DNA of 54,954 nucleotides from Tannockella sp964372125. GTDB lineage: Bacteria; Bacillota_I; Bacilli_A; Erysipelotrichales; Coprobacillaceae. The translations under genes were made by a program, and so were the position numbers. Below the pieces are notes generated by a model, which was given only the letters and a program-made list of their open reading frames with translations, had not been told where the DNA came from and ran no database searches. The stretch covers positions 1 through 54,954 of the forward strand of contig CAYJPL010000013.1 of the NCBI GenBank assembly GCA_964372125.1, given 5' to 3'. Positions 17,907 to 25,671 of this stretch are shown one piece after another; the stretch's first letter is position 1; every line of letters starts with the position of its first letter.

Positions 17907-17935
17907 AGTATAGCATCTTTAAAAAAAAAAGTAAA
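17907..17935 (-). promoter_or_regulatory. Enolase promoter
   Basis: TTTACT (17930-17935), a 17-base spacer that is largely a T run, and TATACT (17907-17912) read on the minus strand. The ribosome-binding site GGAGG begins within a few bases of the predicted transcript start, so the leader is very short. AGTAAAC/GTTTACT at 17930-17955 also forms a terminator-like hairpin with ten T, which could isolate eno from upstream transcription. Confidence 0.5.
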
Positions 17936-18130
17936 CTTTTTACCAGTAGTTTACTCTTATTTTTGTTGTATTGGTAATAATACCCCTTTGTTTTTATAAA
18001 TAGAATAATTATAGAACAAATTAAGGATGGATTTGTTCTATATTCATCAACAATTAAGCATGACTGGTACTCAATTGTTTGTAAACACATAAGTAAGGGA
18101 TATAGGATGTTTGAGTATTATTCCAACACC

Positions 18131-18206
18131 GTTAGCAAAAGCTAACTAATTATTATTTTTTAAAGCCCCTCGGCTTTATATACATATGTTAGCCTATGCT
18201 AACATA
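18131..18206. promoter_or_regulatory. Two copies of a palindrome flanking a third hairpin, upstream of the PHP gene
   Basis: GTTAGC-N4-GCTAAC occurs twice, at 18131-18146 and 18188-18203. The second is extended to a nine-pair stem. Between them is AAAGCC-cctc-GGCTTT (18162-18177). The 394-base eno/PHP gap holds no convincing gene. The repeated palindromes look like binding sites for a dimeric regulator, or like stacked hairpins in a leader. The regulator is not identifiable. Confidence 0.45.
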
Positions 18207-18283
18207 AAAGTCAACTGTTTTGTTAAAAAAATATTTATTATTTTAAATATATACTGTATTATATAGAAAAAGTGAGGAAATTT

Positions 18284-19042
18284 ATGAAAAATTATCATAC
18301 CCATACCGTTCGTTGTCACCATGCGATGAATAGTGAAAAAGAATATATAGATGCAGCAATTAAAGCCGGATATACAACTCTTGGTTTTTCTGACCATAGT
18401 CCTTGGCATTATCAAAGTGGATTTATACCTACAATGCGCATGCAAGACTTTGAACTTGATGAATATGTTTTGGTACTACGTAAACTTCAAGAACAGTATA
18501 AAAATCAAATTGAAATTAAAATTGGACTGGAAGTAGAATATTTTGAAGATAAAATACCGTGGTTAAAGGAGCAAATCGAGAAATACGAATTGGATTACTG
18601 CATTCTAGGTCATCACTTTTATCAAACCGATGAGGGTGGAAAATACTATGGTTATCCTTTATCAAGCGATGACTTAGTTAATTACGTTGATGGTTGCATT
18701 GCTGGAATGGAATCAGGCTTATTTAGCTATCTTGCACATCCAGATTTACCAAACTATAATACAGATGACCCATTCTATTCTATACAAATGCGACGCATTT
18801 GTCTTAAAGCAAAGGAACTTGACATTCCTCTAGAATTTAATATTCTTGGATACACAACAAAAAGACATTATCCCAACGATACTTTTTTTTCAATCGTAAA
18901 AGAGGTTGGAAATAAAGTAATCATCGGCGTTGATGCCCATGAAGCAAAGTCATTAGATAATTTTGATGAGTATCATAAAGTTAAAAAAGCATTATTAGAT
19001 AGTGAACTAGAAGTTGTCGATACTATTAAATACCTACGTTAA
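18284..19042 (+). CDS. PHP-domain phosphatase, histidinol-phosphatase (HisK) type
   Basis: A 252-residue PHP-fold metal-dependent phosphatase. Metal-ligand motifs are visible in order: YHTHTVRCHHAM, GFSDHSP, LEVEYFED, LGHHFY, LAHPDLPNY and GVDAHEA. The start at 18284 is preferred over a GTG at 18272 because GAGG lies 7 bases before it. No other histidine biosynthesis gene is in the window, so the true substrate may be another phosphate ester. The stop codon TAA abuts the end of the first group II intron copy, which is inserted in the opposite orientation. Confidence 0.85.
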   Translation: MKNYHTHTVRCHHAMNSEKEYIDAAIKAGYTTLGFSDHSPWHYQSGFIPTMRMQDFELDEYVLVLRKLQEQYKNQIEIKIGLEVEYFEDKIPWLKEQIEKYELDYCILGHHFYQTDEGGKYYGYPLSSDDLVNYVDGCIAGMESGLFSYLAHPDLPNYNTDDPFYSIQMRRICLKAKELDIPLEFNILGYTTKRHYPNDTFFSIVKEVGNKVIIGVDAHEAKSLDNFDEYHKVKKALLDSELEVVDTIKYLR

Positions 19043-20247
19043 ATAGAGTAGAGAAATAATTGTTTAAAATTATTCCCCTCTCATTGAACCGTACGTACGG
19101 GTCTCGTATACGGATCTACAACTTACATTCCAACTATCGAAGAATAGTATTCTAGCGGATTGACCAAACCTGGTCGATTCGCTATTTTTGTTCCTAGTAG
19201 TTTTGGATTTAATATGTAATTCACTACATTCATTGCACATCTTCTATACAACCCTAACCTTGAGTTTGCTACTTTGTATATAGATTCGTGATTAAATCCA
19301 TTTTTATATTTTCTATTGATGTAAGATAGTTTTTTGTACACTGTTTTTGGTTTCTTCCATTGTTTAATAATGATTACTCTTATTTTATGTCTTAGCCACT
19401 GGCCAAACTTGTCCATAAATGTTTTCATCATTCCAATTCTAAAATAGTTTATCCATCCTTGTACAATTTGATTAACTCTATTAAATGTAATCGCTAATGG
19501 TCTTGCCACTGCTATACCTCTTTTAAGGTATTCTCTGACTTTTTGATACAATGATTTTTTCTTTTCACTTGTTGGTTTAACTGTCCACTTATCACCTTTC
19601 TTTAAAAAGGTAAATCCTAAGTATTTGCTTCTTGTTGGCCTTACAACCTTAGATTTTGTTGCATTTACTTTGAGAAATAGTTTTCTTTCTATCCAACTAC
19701 TCATTGATTTCATCACTCTATTTGCTGCTAGTTCACTTTTTGTGAAGATTAGTACATCATCGGCGTAGCGTACAAAACGAAGTTCCCTATATTCAAGTTC
19801 TTTATCTAACTTGTCTAAATAAACATTCGAAAGTATTACTGATAGTGGTCCACCTTGTGGTACCCCTATCTTATTTGCCTTAACGATTCCTTTTTCCATT
19901 ACACCTGCTCTTAGGTATTTACGGATTACGTTTAGTGTTGTACTATCATTCATATTCTCTCTAAGAATTTGGATTAATTTATCATGATTTACTTTATCGA
20001 AAAATTGTTCAATATCAATATCGATTACCCATTCATACCCGCTATTTAGATATTCTAATGCTTGATTTATGGCATCATGGCAACATCTATTCGGTCTAAA
20101 ACCATAACTTTATTCACTGAATATTTCTTCATAAATATTAGTTAGTGATTGTGCGATTGCATGTTGTATCACCCTATCAAGTGTAGTCGGTATTCCTAGT
20201 GGTCTCATCTTTCCATTTTCTTTTGGGATTTCTACCCTTTTTACAGG
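19040..20247. repeat. 1.2 kb direct repeat, left copy (matches 23788-24995)
   Basis: The bases match the second intron copy at a constant offset of 4748 with no indel, and the encoded 276-residue C-terminal protein is identical. Identity begins at TAAATAGAG and stops abruptly after TTTACAGG. Recombination between the copies would delete 4748 bp. Confidence 0.9.
19086..19116 (-). other. Intron domain V, copy 1, with altered catalytic triad
   Basis: The hairpin starts GATCCGTA and ends TACGGTTC on the minus strand, in the position of domain V just after the maturase gene. Group II introns generally have AGC at positions 2-4 (GAGCCGU); here the middle base is T, creating a T/T mismatch. The assignment rests on my reading of the stem. 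Confidence 0.6.
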
Positions 20248-20307
20248 TTGTGGCTTGTATTTTCGAGTGCGTATATCTTCCAATAGCTTATCTTTATTTT
20301 GTTTCAA
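19123..20307 (-). pseudogene. Group II intron reverse transcriptase/maturase, broken (copy 1)
   Basis: The N-terminal fragment (20110-20307) has the palm-start motif RPLGIPTTLDRVIQHAI and ends in an in-frame TAA just before SYGFRPNRCCHDA. The frame stays open behind it, through DIDIEQFFDKVNHDKL, QGGPLSVILSNVYLD and the active site RYADDVLIF, to the maturase region and stop at 19123. The N-terminus differs from copy 2 (KQNKDKLLEDI...) and upstream in-frame stops remove the first 40 or so residues. No endonuclease domain is seen. It cannot make a full protein without read-through. Confidence 0.9.
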
Positions 20308-20442
20308 GTACTCGTGTAGTTCTTCTTCAGCTCATCCCTCATGATATACACCTTGTGCGTTACTATGTGGTTGGTTGTGAGTTCCTCCACCCTGGACTTT
20401 CACCAGTTAGCTATGTACCATACTCGACACACCTAAATAGTT

Positions 20443-20470
20443 ATTTACTTGGCAACTTTGCCAAGTAAAT
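20443..20470. repeat. Perfect 13-pair inverted repeat beside the intron 5' end
   Basis: ATTTACTTGGCAA (20443-20455) and TTGCCAAGTAAAT (20458-20470) form a stem with a two-base loop. It lies 10 bases from the intron 5' junction, and T-rich sequence follows on the plus strand. It may be a terminator stem used as the insertion target. Confidence 0.75.
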
Positions 20471-20655
20471 ACTTTTTCTTTAAAAATATCTTTATTTATA
20501 ATAAAATCTCGAGTTTTACAGTTTGTTAATATCAAATTACCTTCAAAAATATATTTATCCCACTGTATGGACGCTCTGCCCTATTTTGAAATTCATAAAA
20601 AATTAAATTGTAATATATGATGGATACTCTACAAATAAATTTTTTTTATCTAATG

Positions 20656-21000
20656 AATTTTCCATGAATATGCATATTCAAGCAAGGACAGTTTTGATAG
20701 TATAGTTATATGTAAAATCGAACTAGATGAAAGAATGCTTTATCTAGTTTGCAATGAAGTAAGACCCAATGTGATTTTGACAATTTACCTGAGGATGAAA
20801 AAAAACATTTATCACATACTTTAGACAAATGGAAATCATGTTGTTATAATTTTGATAATGTCATTGGTAAAAATGAATTATCTAATATTGAGGTTAATAG
20901 GCCATTTGTCGGTGATTTTTTAGTTGGGGAATATTTTCTTTTTTTGATTGGATATTTCAGGGTGTGCAAAATATCTTTCTCTAAAATTGATAAGTATTAA
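20656..21000 (+). pseudogene. Decayed gene fragment of unknown family
   Basis: Two overlapping open stretches read as one protein only after a frameshift near 20765. The first encodes ...SIVICKIELDERMLYLVCNE, the second DFDNLPEDEKKHLSHTLDKW... and ends with FLVGEYFLFLIGYFR and a stop at 21000. There is no start codon in either frame. The last motif recurs in degraded form near 22675. The original function is not recognised. Confidence 0.45.
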
Positions 21001-21013
21001 TGTTTAGTCAAGC

Positions 21014-21056
21014 AAAAATATTCAGAATTCGCATTGCAACAAATCTGAATATTTTT
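21014..21056. terminator. Bidirectional terminator after the lipoprotein gene
   Basis: AAAAATATTCAGA (21014-21026) and TCTGAATATTTTT (21044-21056) are perfect complements. A/T runs give both strands a terminator-like end. Confidence 0.65.
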
Positions 21057-21113
21057 AGAAGAAAAGTATTGTGATGTTTTCTTGAAAATCTATAAATAAG
21101 TGTTAAAACTAAT

Positions 21114-21584
21114 TCATTCCCCAAGCTTAGTATATACCCCGATGTCAATATCTACCTGAGAGTTATCATAGTTAATAGATACTGATTCAATTTCATTATT
21201 AATTTCATTATTAGGATTTATTAGCACATATGTTTTCACAAAATATTGATTTTTAGGTAATTCTACACGGTCATTAAAATATTTGTCTGTAGTTTCACCA
21301 GGATTTTCTAACACCTCAACCTCATATAATGATTCTGTTTGTGATAAAGCATTCATTTCAAATTTTTCAATAAATACATTATCTTTAACAGTAACTACAA
21401 TGGTAAGTAAGTATAAATTATCATCTTTTACAAGCTCTTCATACTCTGCAGTTAATAAATCTTTAGGAATTTCAGAGTATATAGCATTCACTGTAGAAAA
21501 TGGTTCATCTTTTGGTTCTTGAGCGTCGTCTTGACATCCAGCTACGATAAATAACAACAGAAGTATATATATTATCTTTCTCAT
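21114..21584 (-). CDS. Small lipoprotein of unknown function
   Basis: A 156-residue protein with an N-terminal hydrophobic segment ending in the lipobox IVAGC (Cys about residue 17), followed by an acidic linker and a domain rich in predicted beta strands and Asp/Glu/Asn. It is therefore expected on the outer face of the membrane. No family is recognised. It is encoded downstream of the secreted Ser/Thr-rich protein on the same strand, in the island between the two intron copies, and could be an accessory or self-protection partner of it. That link is inference from position. Confidence 0.75.
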   Translation of the reverse strand: MRKIIYILLLLFIVAGCQDDAQEPKDEPFSTVNAIYSEIPKDLLTAEYEELVKDDNLYLLTIVVTVKDNVFIEKFEMNALSQTESLYEVEVLENPGETTDKYFNDRVELPKNQYFVKTYVLINPNNEINNEIESVSINYDNSQVDIDIGVYTKLGE

Positions 21585-21657
21585 TCCAATCCACCTTTCA
21601 TTACTATAAAGTATTCAACTGCAATAATAATATAATATTTTTTAAAAAAATATTATA

Positions 21658-22242
21658 TTATCTATATTGTACATATATTGTTGATGAATTTCGATCTGGA
21701 ACAGTGACATACCCCGAATAAATATTCGAAAGTGTATAATAACCACGACTAGTATCATAATATGTACTAGTTATACGTACTTTAACATAATATCTTTTCA
21801 CACGAACCTTATGACGCAATCTTGATTCTCTATTTGAATCTGCCGGTATATGAGTACCGATACTGCTAGATGTGCTGACTGTAGTACCATAAGTAATACC
21901 AAAATTAGCTTTTAAATCATCACTAATTGCATAGGTAAGTGATGAACTTAAGGTAGAACTAGATGACACTGAGATATTTTTTGACACAGTGTAGCTTGAT
22001 GCGGGTGCCCATGAATCAGTTAGGTAAGTATACTTCCAGTATGAACCTTTTTCATAGGAAGTAATCAACTCAACGTCTGATGAAATATAACCGCCAGAAC
22101 GTTGGATATTGTCACTCTCTATAGAATTATATTCTTCAGTCAAAGTGCTTTTTTCTTGATCAAGTGCATTGACCGGAACATAAGTAGCAGATAGAAGAGA
22201 TAACACAAGAGCTACGATAGTGAAATTACGAATGTTTTTCAT
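21658..22242 (-). CDS. Secreted beta-rich Ser/Thr protein, possible pore-forming or antimicrobial-type protein
   Basis: A 194-residue protein with a clear signal peptide (KNIRN, a hydrophobic stretch, then VNALDQ, cleavage probably near residue 26). The mature part has an alternating Ser/Thr-rich stretch, KNISVSSSSTLSSSLTYAI followed by GITYGTTVSTSSSIG, reminiscent of the amphipathic membrane-inserting strands of aerolysin-like proteins. It ends with a Tyr/Arg-rich beta region (KRYYVKVRITSTYYD). GGAGG lies before the ATG. The resemblance is a pattern only; the family is not recognised. A lipoprotein gene follows. Confidence 0.7.
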   Translation of the reverse strand: MKNIRNFTIVALVLSLLSATYVPVNALDQEKSTLTEEYNSIESDNIQRSGGYISSDVELITSYEKGSYWKYTYLTDSWAPASSYTVSKNISVSSSSTLSSSLTYAISDDLKANFGITYGTTVSTSSSIGTHIPADSNRESRLRHKVRVKRYYVKVRITSTYYDTSRGYYTLSNIYSGYVTVPDRNSSTIYVQYR

Positions 22243-22788
22243 ACAACTATCCTCCTTTCTTTGGAATTTTTATTTGATTTTCTTTTTTTTATTGTAACAT
22301 TGGGGGTGGAAAAACACATAGTAATATAGTAAGTATTTTTGATAGAATATACTGCTTTACATCGATGAATACTTGTAAATACTATAAAGATGGTAAATGT
22401 TTGATTTTCAATTATAGAGCTACATACTAATAATATTGATGATAGCCAGCCATAGGAAGTTTTAATTATGAGTGTGATTTTAGATACTAAAACAGAGTAT
22501 AATCTTAATAATAATTTACTTTGAAATGATCAAAAACGTTAGATGATTATAATGAAAGACAAGAAGAATTTATCAAACACATTGATAAAAAAAATTCAGT
22601 AGTAAAAAGTGTATTTTATTGTTATTTTTAAATAGTTGTAGGATTAGTAGATACATTTATTTGTATTTTTTGGTTGGGGAGTATTTTCTTTTTTGACTGG
22701 ATAATTATATCAAGAGTTATCTGATTTTTGAGTGGTAAGAGGAATAAATGAAAGGAGTTTAATATAAAAAAAATATTTGGTAATGAAA
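22243..22788. other. Non-coding stretch with a degenerate copy of the LVGEYFLF gene end
   Basis: No intact gene is seen. Around 22668-22705 the sequence is very similar to 20917-20954 (encoding LVGEYFLFLIGY). Here one T is missing from the T run, so the frame stops at LVGEYFLF. This suggests two decayed copies of one gene in the island. Confidence 0.4.
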
Positions 22789-23410
22789 ATGGCCATAGAT
22801 ATCATTATGTTAATGGCTATTATAATCATCTTACTAATACGAAATGACAACAATAGTTTAAAAGATCAGGCAATAATTATACTCGTATATATACCTGTTA
22901 TAAATGATACTTAATTGGATACCTTATAACAAAATCAACAAAATAGGTAAGTTTGACCATAATCAACAGATGATGAAGGAGCAAGTTATTAGATTAAATA
23001 GCAATATTACTGACATAAACTCATAAAAGGCTATTTATCAGGCAAATCGAAAGTTATAGGAATTTAACAAACAAACGTTACAAAAACAAATAGATACCTT
23101 TGCAAAGCAATAATAGATTATAATCGTGATTTAGAGATTTTTGAAAAAATAAAGCTTTAATGGCATTGTCATTCTTGTTAGGTTTTTTTAATCAATAGTT
23201 AATACAACAACAAATGGTTTAGAACATCAGTATATGCAAGGGATTTATGACTAGGTAAAACAAAAGAAACTACCGTATACCGCAAATTTCCAAACAAATT
23301 TTAGAGTTTGCGTAAAATATAATTATTGATATGTTACTGTTTTCAATGAACTTTTTGATTCAAAAACCACAACAGTAACAGCATATCGAACAACTATTAG
23401 GAGAACTAGA
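22789..23410 (+). pseudogene. Heavily decayed gene(s) with membrane and helical segments
   Basis: A hydrophobic peptide (AIDIIMLMAIIIILLI, 22789-22914) is followed, in other frames, by a charged helical segment (FDHNQQMMKEQVIRLNSNI) and a segment ending DSKTTTVTAYRTT, with several TAA/TAG codons interrupting. This looks like one or two former genes for a membrane protein with a coiled-coil part. The family is not recognised. Confidence 0.4.
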
Positions 23411-23414
23411 ACAT

Positions 23415-23718
23415 ATGAAAAAAATATAAAGTTGCAACAATCGTAGCAGCCTTGATGCTTTGTCATGCAGGATCTGTATATTACCATAACTTTTCAGAAC
23501 ATAGAATTTATCGCAATAACGGAGCGGCAAATGAGTTTATGAAAGAAATTTTTAAAGATTCAACATCTGTGGATGTGAGGGATGTTAACGGAAAGTATAT
23601 TACAGATTCCTTTTTAGAATACACATACCACTATTATGAAGAAAACGATACAAAGGGATTTTATGAATATGTACATCAAAACAAGATAGAAATTTCAATA
23701 GATGGAGATACTTATTAA
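23415..23718 (+). pseudogene. Small secreted-type protein gene with frameshift in an A run
   Basis: ATG at 23415 has AGGAG 10 bases upstream, but seven A residues (23418-23424) put it out of frame and TAA follows at codon 5. With six A the reading would be MKKYKVATIVAALMLCHAG, a signal-peptide-like start, and run into the open frame to 23718 (about 100 residues, Tyr/Asp-rich, FSEHRIYRNNG...). This is either a decayed gene, a phase-variable one, or a sequencing error in the homopolymer. Function unknown. Confidence 0.55.
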
Positions 23719-23833
23719 TCATTAATTAAAAAAATTAAATATATGAAAATACTAACGTTTTGTTGTATCACACTACTCAAAAAAAGGTAAATAGAGTAGA
23801 GAAATAATTGTTTAAAATTATTCCCCTCTCATT

Positions 23834-23864
23834 GAACCGTACGTACGGGTCTCGTATACGGATC
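23834..23864 (-). other. Intron domain V, copy 2, with altered catalytic triad
   Basis: The hairpin GATCCGTA...TACGGTTC is identical to the one in copy 1. The expected AGC triad reads ATC. Confidence 0.6.
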
Positions 23865-23870
23865 TACAAC

Positions 23871-25175
23871 TTACATTCCAACTATCGAAGAATAGTATTC
23901 TAGCGGATTGACCAAACCTGGTCGATTCGCTATTTTTGTTCCTAGTAGTTTTGGATTTAATATGTAATTCACTACATTCATTGCACATCTTCTATACAAC
24001 CCTAACCTTGAGTTTGCTACTTTGTATATAGATTCGTGATTAAATCCATTTTTATATTTTCTATTGATGTAAGATAGTTTTTTGTACACTGTTTTTGGTT
24101 TCTTCCATTGTTTAATAATGATTACTCTTATTTTATGTCTTAGCCACTGGCCAAACTTGTCCATAAATGTTTTCATCATTCCAATTCTAAAATAGTTTAT
24201 CCATCCTTGTACAATTTGATTAACTCTATTAAATGTAATCGCTAATGGTCTTGCCACTGCTATACCTCTTTTAAGGTATTCTCTGACTTTTTGATACAAT
24301 GATTTTTTCTTTTCACTTGTTGGTTTAACTGTCCACTTATCACCTTTCTTTAAAAAGGTAAATCCTAAGTATTTGCTTCTTGTTGGCCTTACAACCTTAG
24401 ATTTTGTTGCATTTACTTTGAGAAATAGTTTTCTTTCTATCCAACTACTCATTGATTTCATCACTCTATTTGCTGCTAGTTCACTTTTTGTGAAGATTAG
24501 TACATCATCGGCGTAGCGTACAAAACGAAGTTCCCTATATTCAAGTTCTTTATCTAACTTGTCTAAATAAACATTCGAAAGTATTACTGATAGTGGTCCA
24601 CCTTGTGGTACCCCTATCTTATTTGCCTTAACGATTCCTTTTTCCATTACACCTGCTCTTAGGTATTTACGGATTACGTTTAGTGTTGTACTATCATTCA
24701 TATTCTCTCTAAGAATTTGGATTAATTTATCATGATTTACTTTATCGAAAAATTGTTCAATATCAATATCGATTACCCATTCATACCCGCTATTTAGATA
24801 TTCTAATGCTTGATTTATGGCATCATGGCAACATCTATTCGGTCTAAAACCATAACTTTATTCACTGAATATTTCTTCATAAATATTAGTTAGTGATTGT
24901 GCGATTGCATGTTGTATCACCCTATCAAGTGTAGTCGGTATTCCTAGTGGTCTCATCTTTCCATTTTCTTTTGGGATTTCTACCCTTTTTACAGGCATAG
25001 GGAAATATATTCTCGTCATTAAACGCTGCACAATTTCATCTCTATTATCCTTAATATATGCTCCAAGTTCTTTTGTACTTATTTCATCAACTCCACTTGC
25101 CCCTTTATTTGCCACAACCTTTTTATAGGCATCGTTTAAATTCTCTTTTGATACAATCACTTTCATTAATTCCAT
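23871..25175 (-). pseudogene. Group II intron reverse transcriptase/maturase with in-frame TAA (copy 2)
   Basis: The gene starts with an ATG preceded by GAGAGGAG and encodes ELMKVIVSKENLNDAYKKV and GASGVDEISTKEL, then the fingers motif RPLGIPTTLDRVIQHAI. A TAA (24858-24860) then replaces the codon before SYGFRPNRCCHDA. The same frame continues open for about 328 more codons, with QGGPLSVILSNVYLD, RYADDVLIF (the YADD active site) and a maturase region. Full length with read-through would be about 434 residues, normal for this class, without an endonuclease domain. The stop is shared with copy 1. Confidence 0.9.
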
Positions 25176-25638
25176 ATTGCTACTCCTCTCTCTATTTCGA
25201 AATATATGTAAATGCCTCCTCTAGGTATAGATGTTATTCCTTGGTTACGTTCCTACTTTTACATCCACTTGATTTCTAGGTGTTACACATTTAATAAATA
25301 GTGACTTGTACTATAAATCGCTTCAGTCCTTCACTATTACTAACTACTATGACATCATCTGACTCCCTCCCTAAACCTTTTTCGACCACGATGTTTCATT
25401 CCACAACCTCTTGATTTACAACTTTGGTTTACGTTTACCTTTTGGACTTAAGTTTGTTATGCACCCTCATCCACCTCATTGCCTTATCAAGTTTCTAAAC
25501 GCAACCCAAAAATTTTGCTACACCACTTCCTTCATCTATATCATTACTGATACCAACTTGTGGTTCACTACACTTGGTGGTAACTACCCGTGACTGGACT
25601 TTCACCAGTTAGATTAATGCCATGCCTGGCACACATAT

Positions 25639-25671
25639 AAAAGGATAATACGTTAACTGTATTATCCTTTT
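25639..25671 (-). terminator. Terminator of the ABC-F gene and target of intron copy 2
   Basis: AAAAGGATAATAC (25639-25651) and GTATTATCCTTTT (25659-25671) form a perfect 13-pair stem containing the ABC-F stop codon. The intron begins four bases after it on the minus strand. Confidence 0.85.

Larger units (their letters stand above)
19043..20432 (-). mobile_element. Group II intron copy 1, chimeric and internally deleted
   Basis: Read on the minus strand the element begins GTGTGTCGAG at 20432 (the group II 5' consensus GUGYG) and ends after a domain V/VI-like region at 19043. The 3' 1.2 kb is identical to copy 2. The first 185 bases are only related, with GGTGAAAGTCCAG shared, and are much shorter than in copy 2, so most of domain I and the beginning of the protein are missing. 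It sits directly after the stop of the PHP gene. Confidence 0.85.
23791..25634 (-). mobile_element. Group II intron copy 2, terminator-targeting type (IIC-like)
   Basis: On the minus strand the element starts GTGTGCCAGGCATGG at 25634, four bases after the terminator stem of the ABC-F gene. It carries a 5' RNA part of about 460 bases with GGTGAAAGTCC, as in known group IIC introns, then the reverse-transcriptase gene, and a domain V/VI-like region ending ...CTCTAT at 23791. Insertion just past an intrinsic terminator and the compact size are hallmarks of group IIC introns. Its maturase gene and domain V carry the same defects as copy 1. Confidence 0.88.

Noticed and set aside
17893..18090. 65-codon minus-strand frame upstream of enolase
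   Set aside because: It overlaps the enolase promoter and hairpin, has no ribosome-binding site and reads as AT-rich noise.
18131..18146. Possible CIRCE/HrcA operator
   Set aside because: CIRCE has TTAGCACTC arms with a nine-base spacer; here the arms are six bases with a four-base spacer and no heat-shock gene follows.
22789..22914. 41-codon membrane peptide as an intact gene
   Set aside because: It is followed in other frames by fragments of a larger broken gene, and no convincing ribosome-binding site is placed for it.
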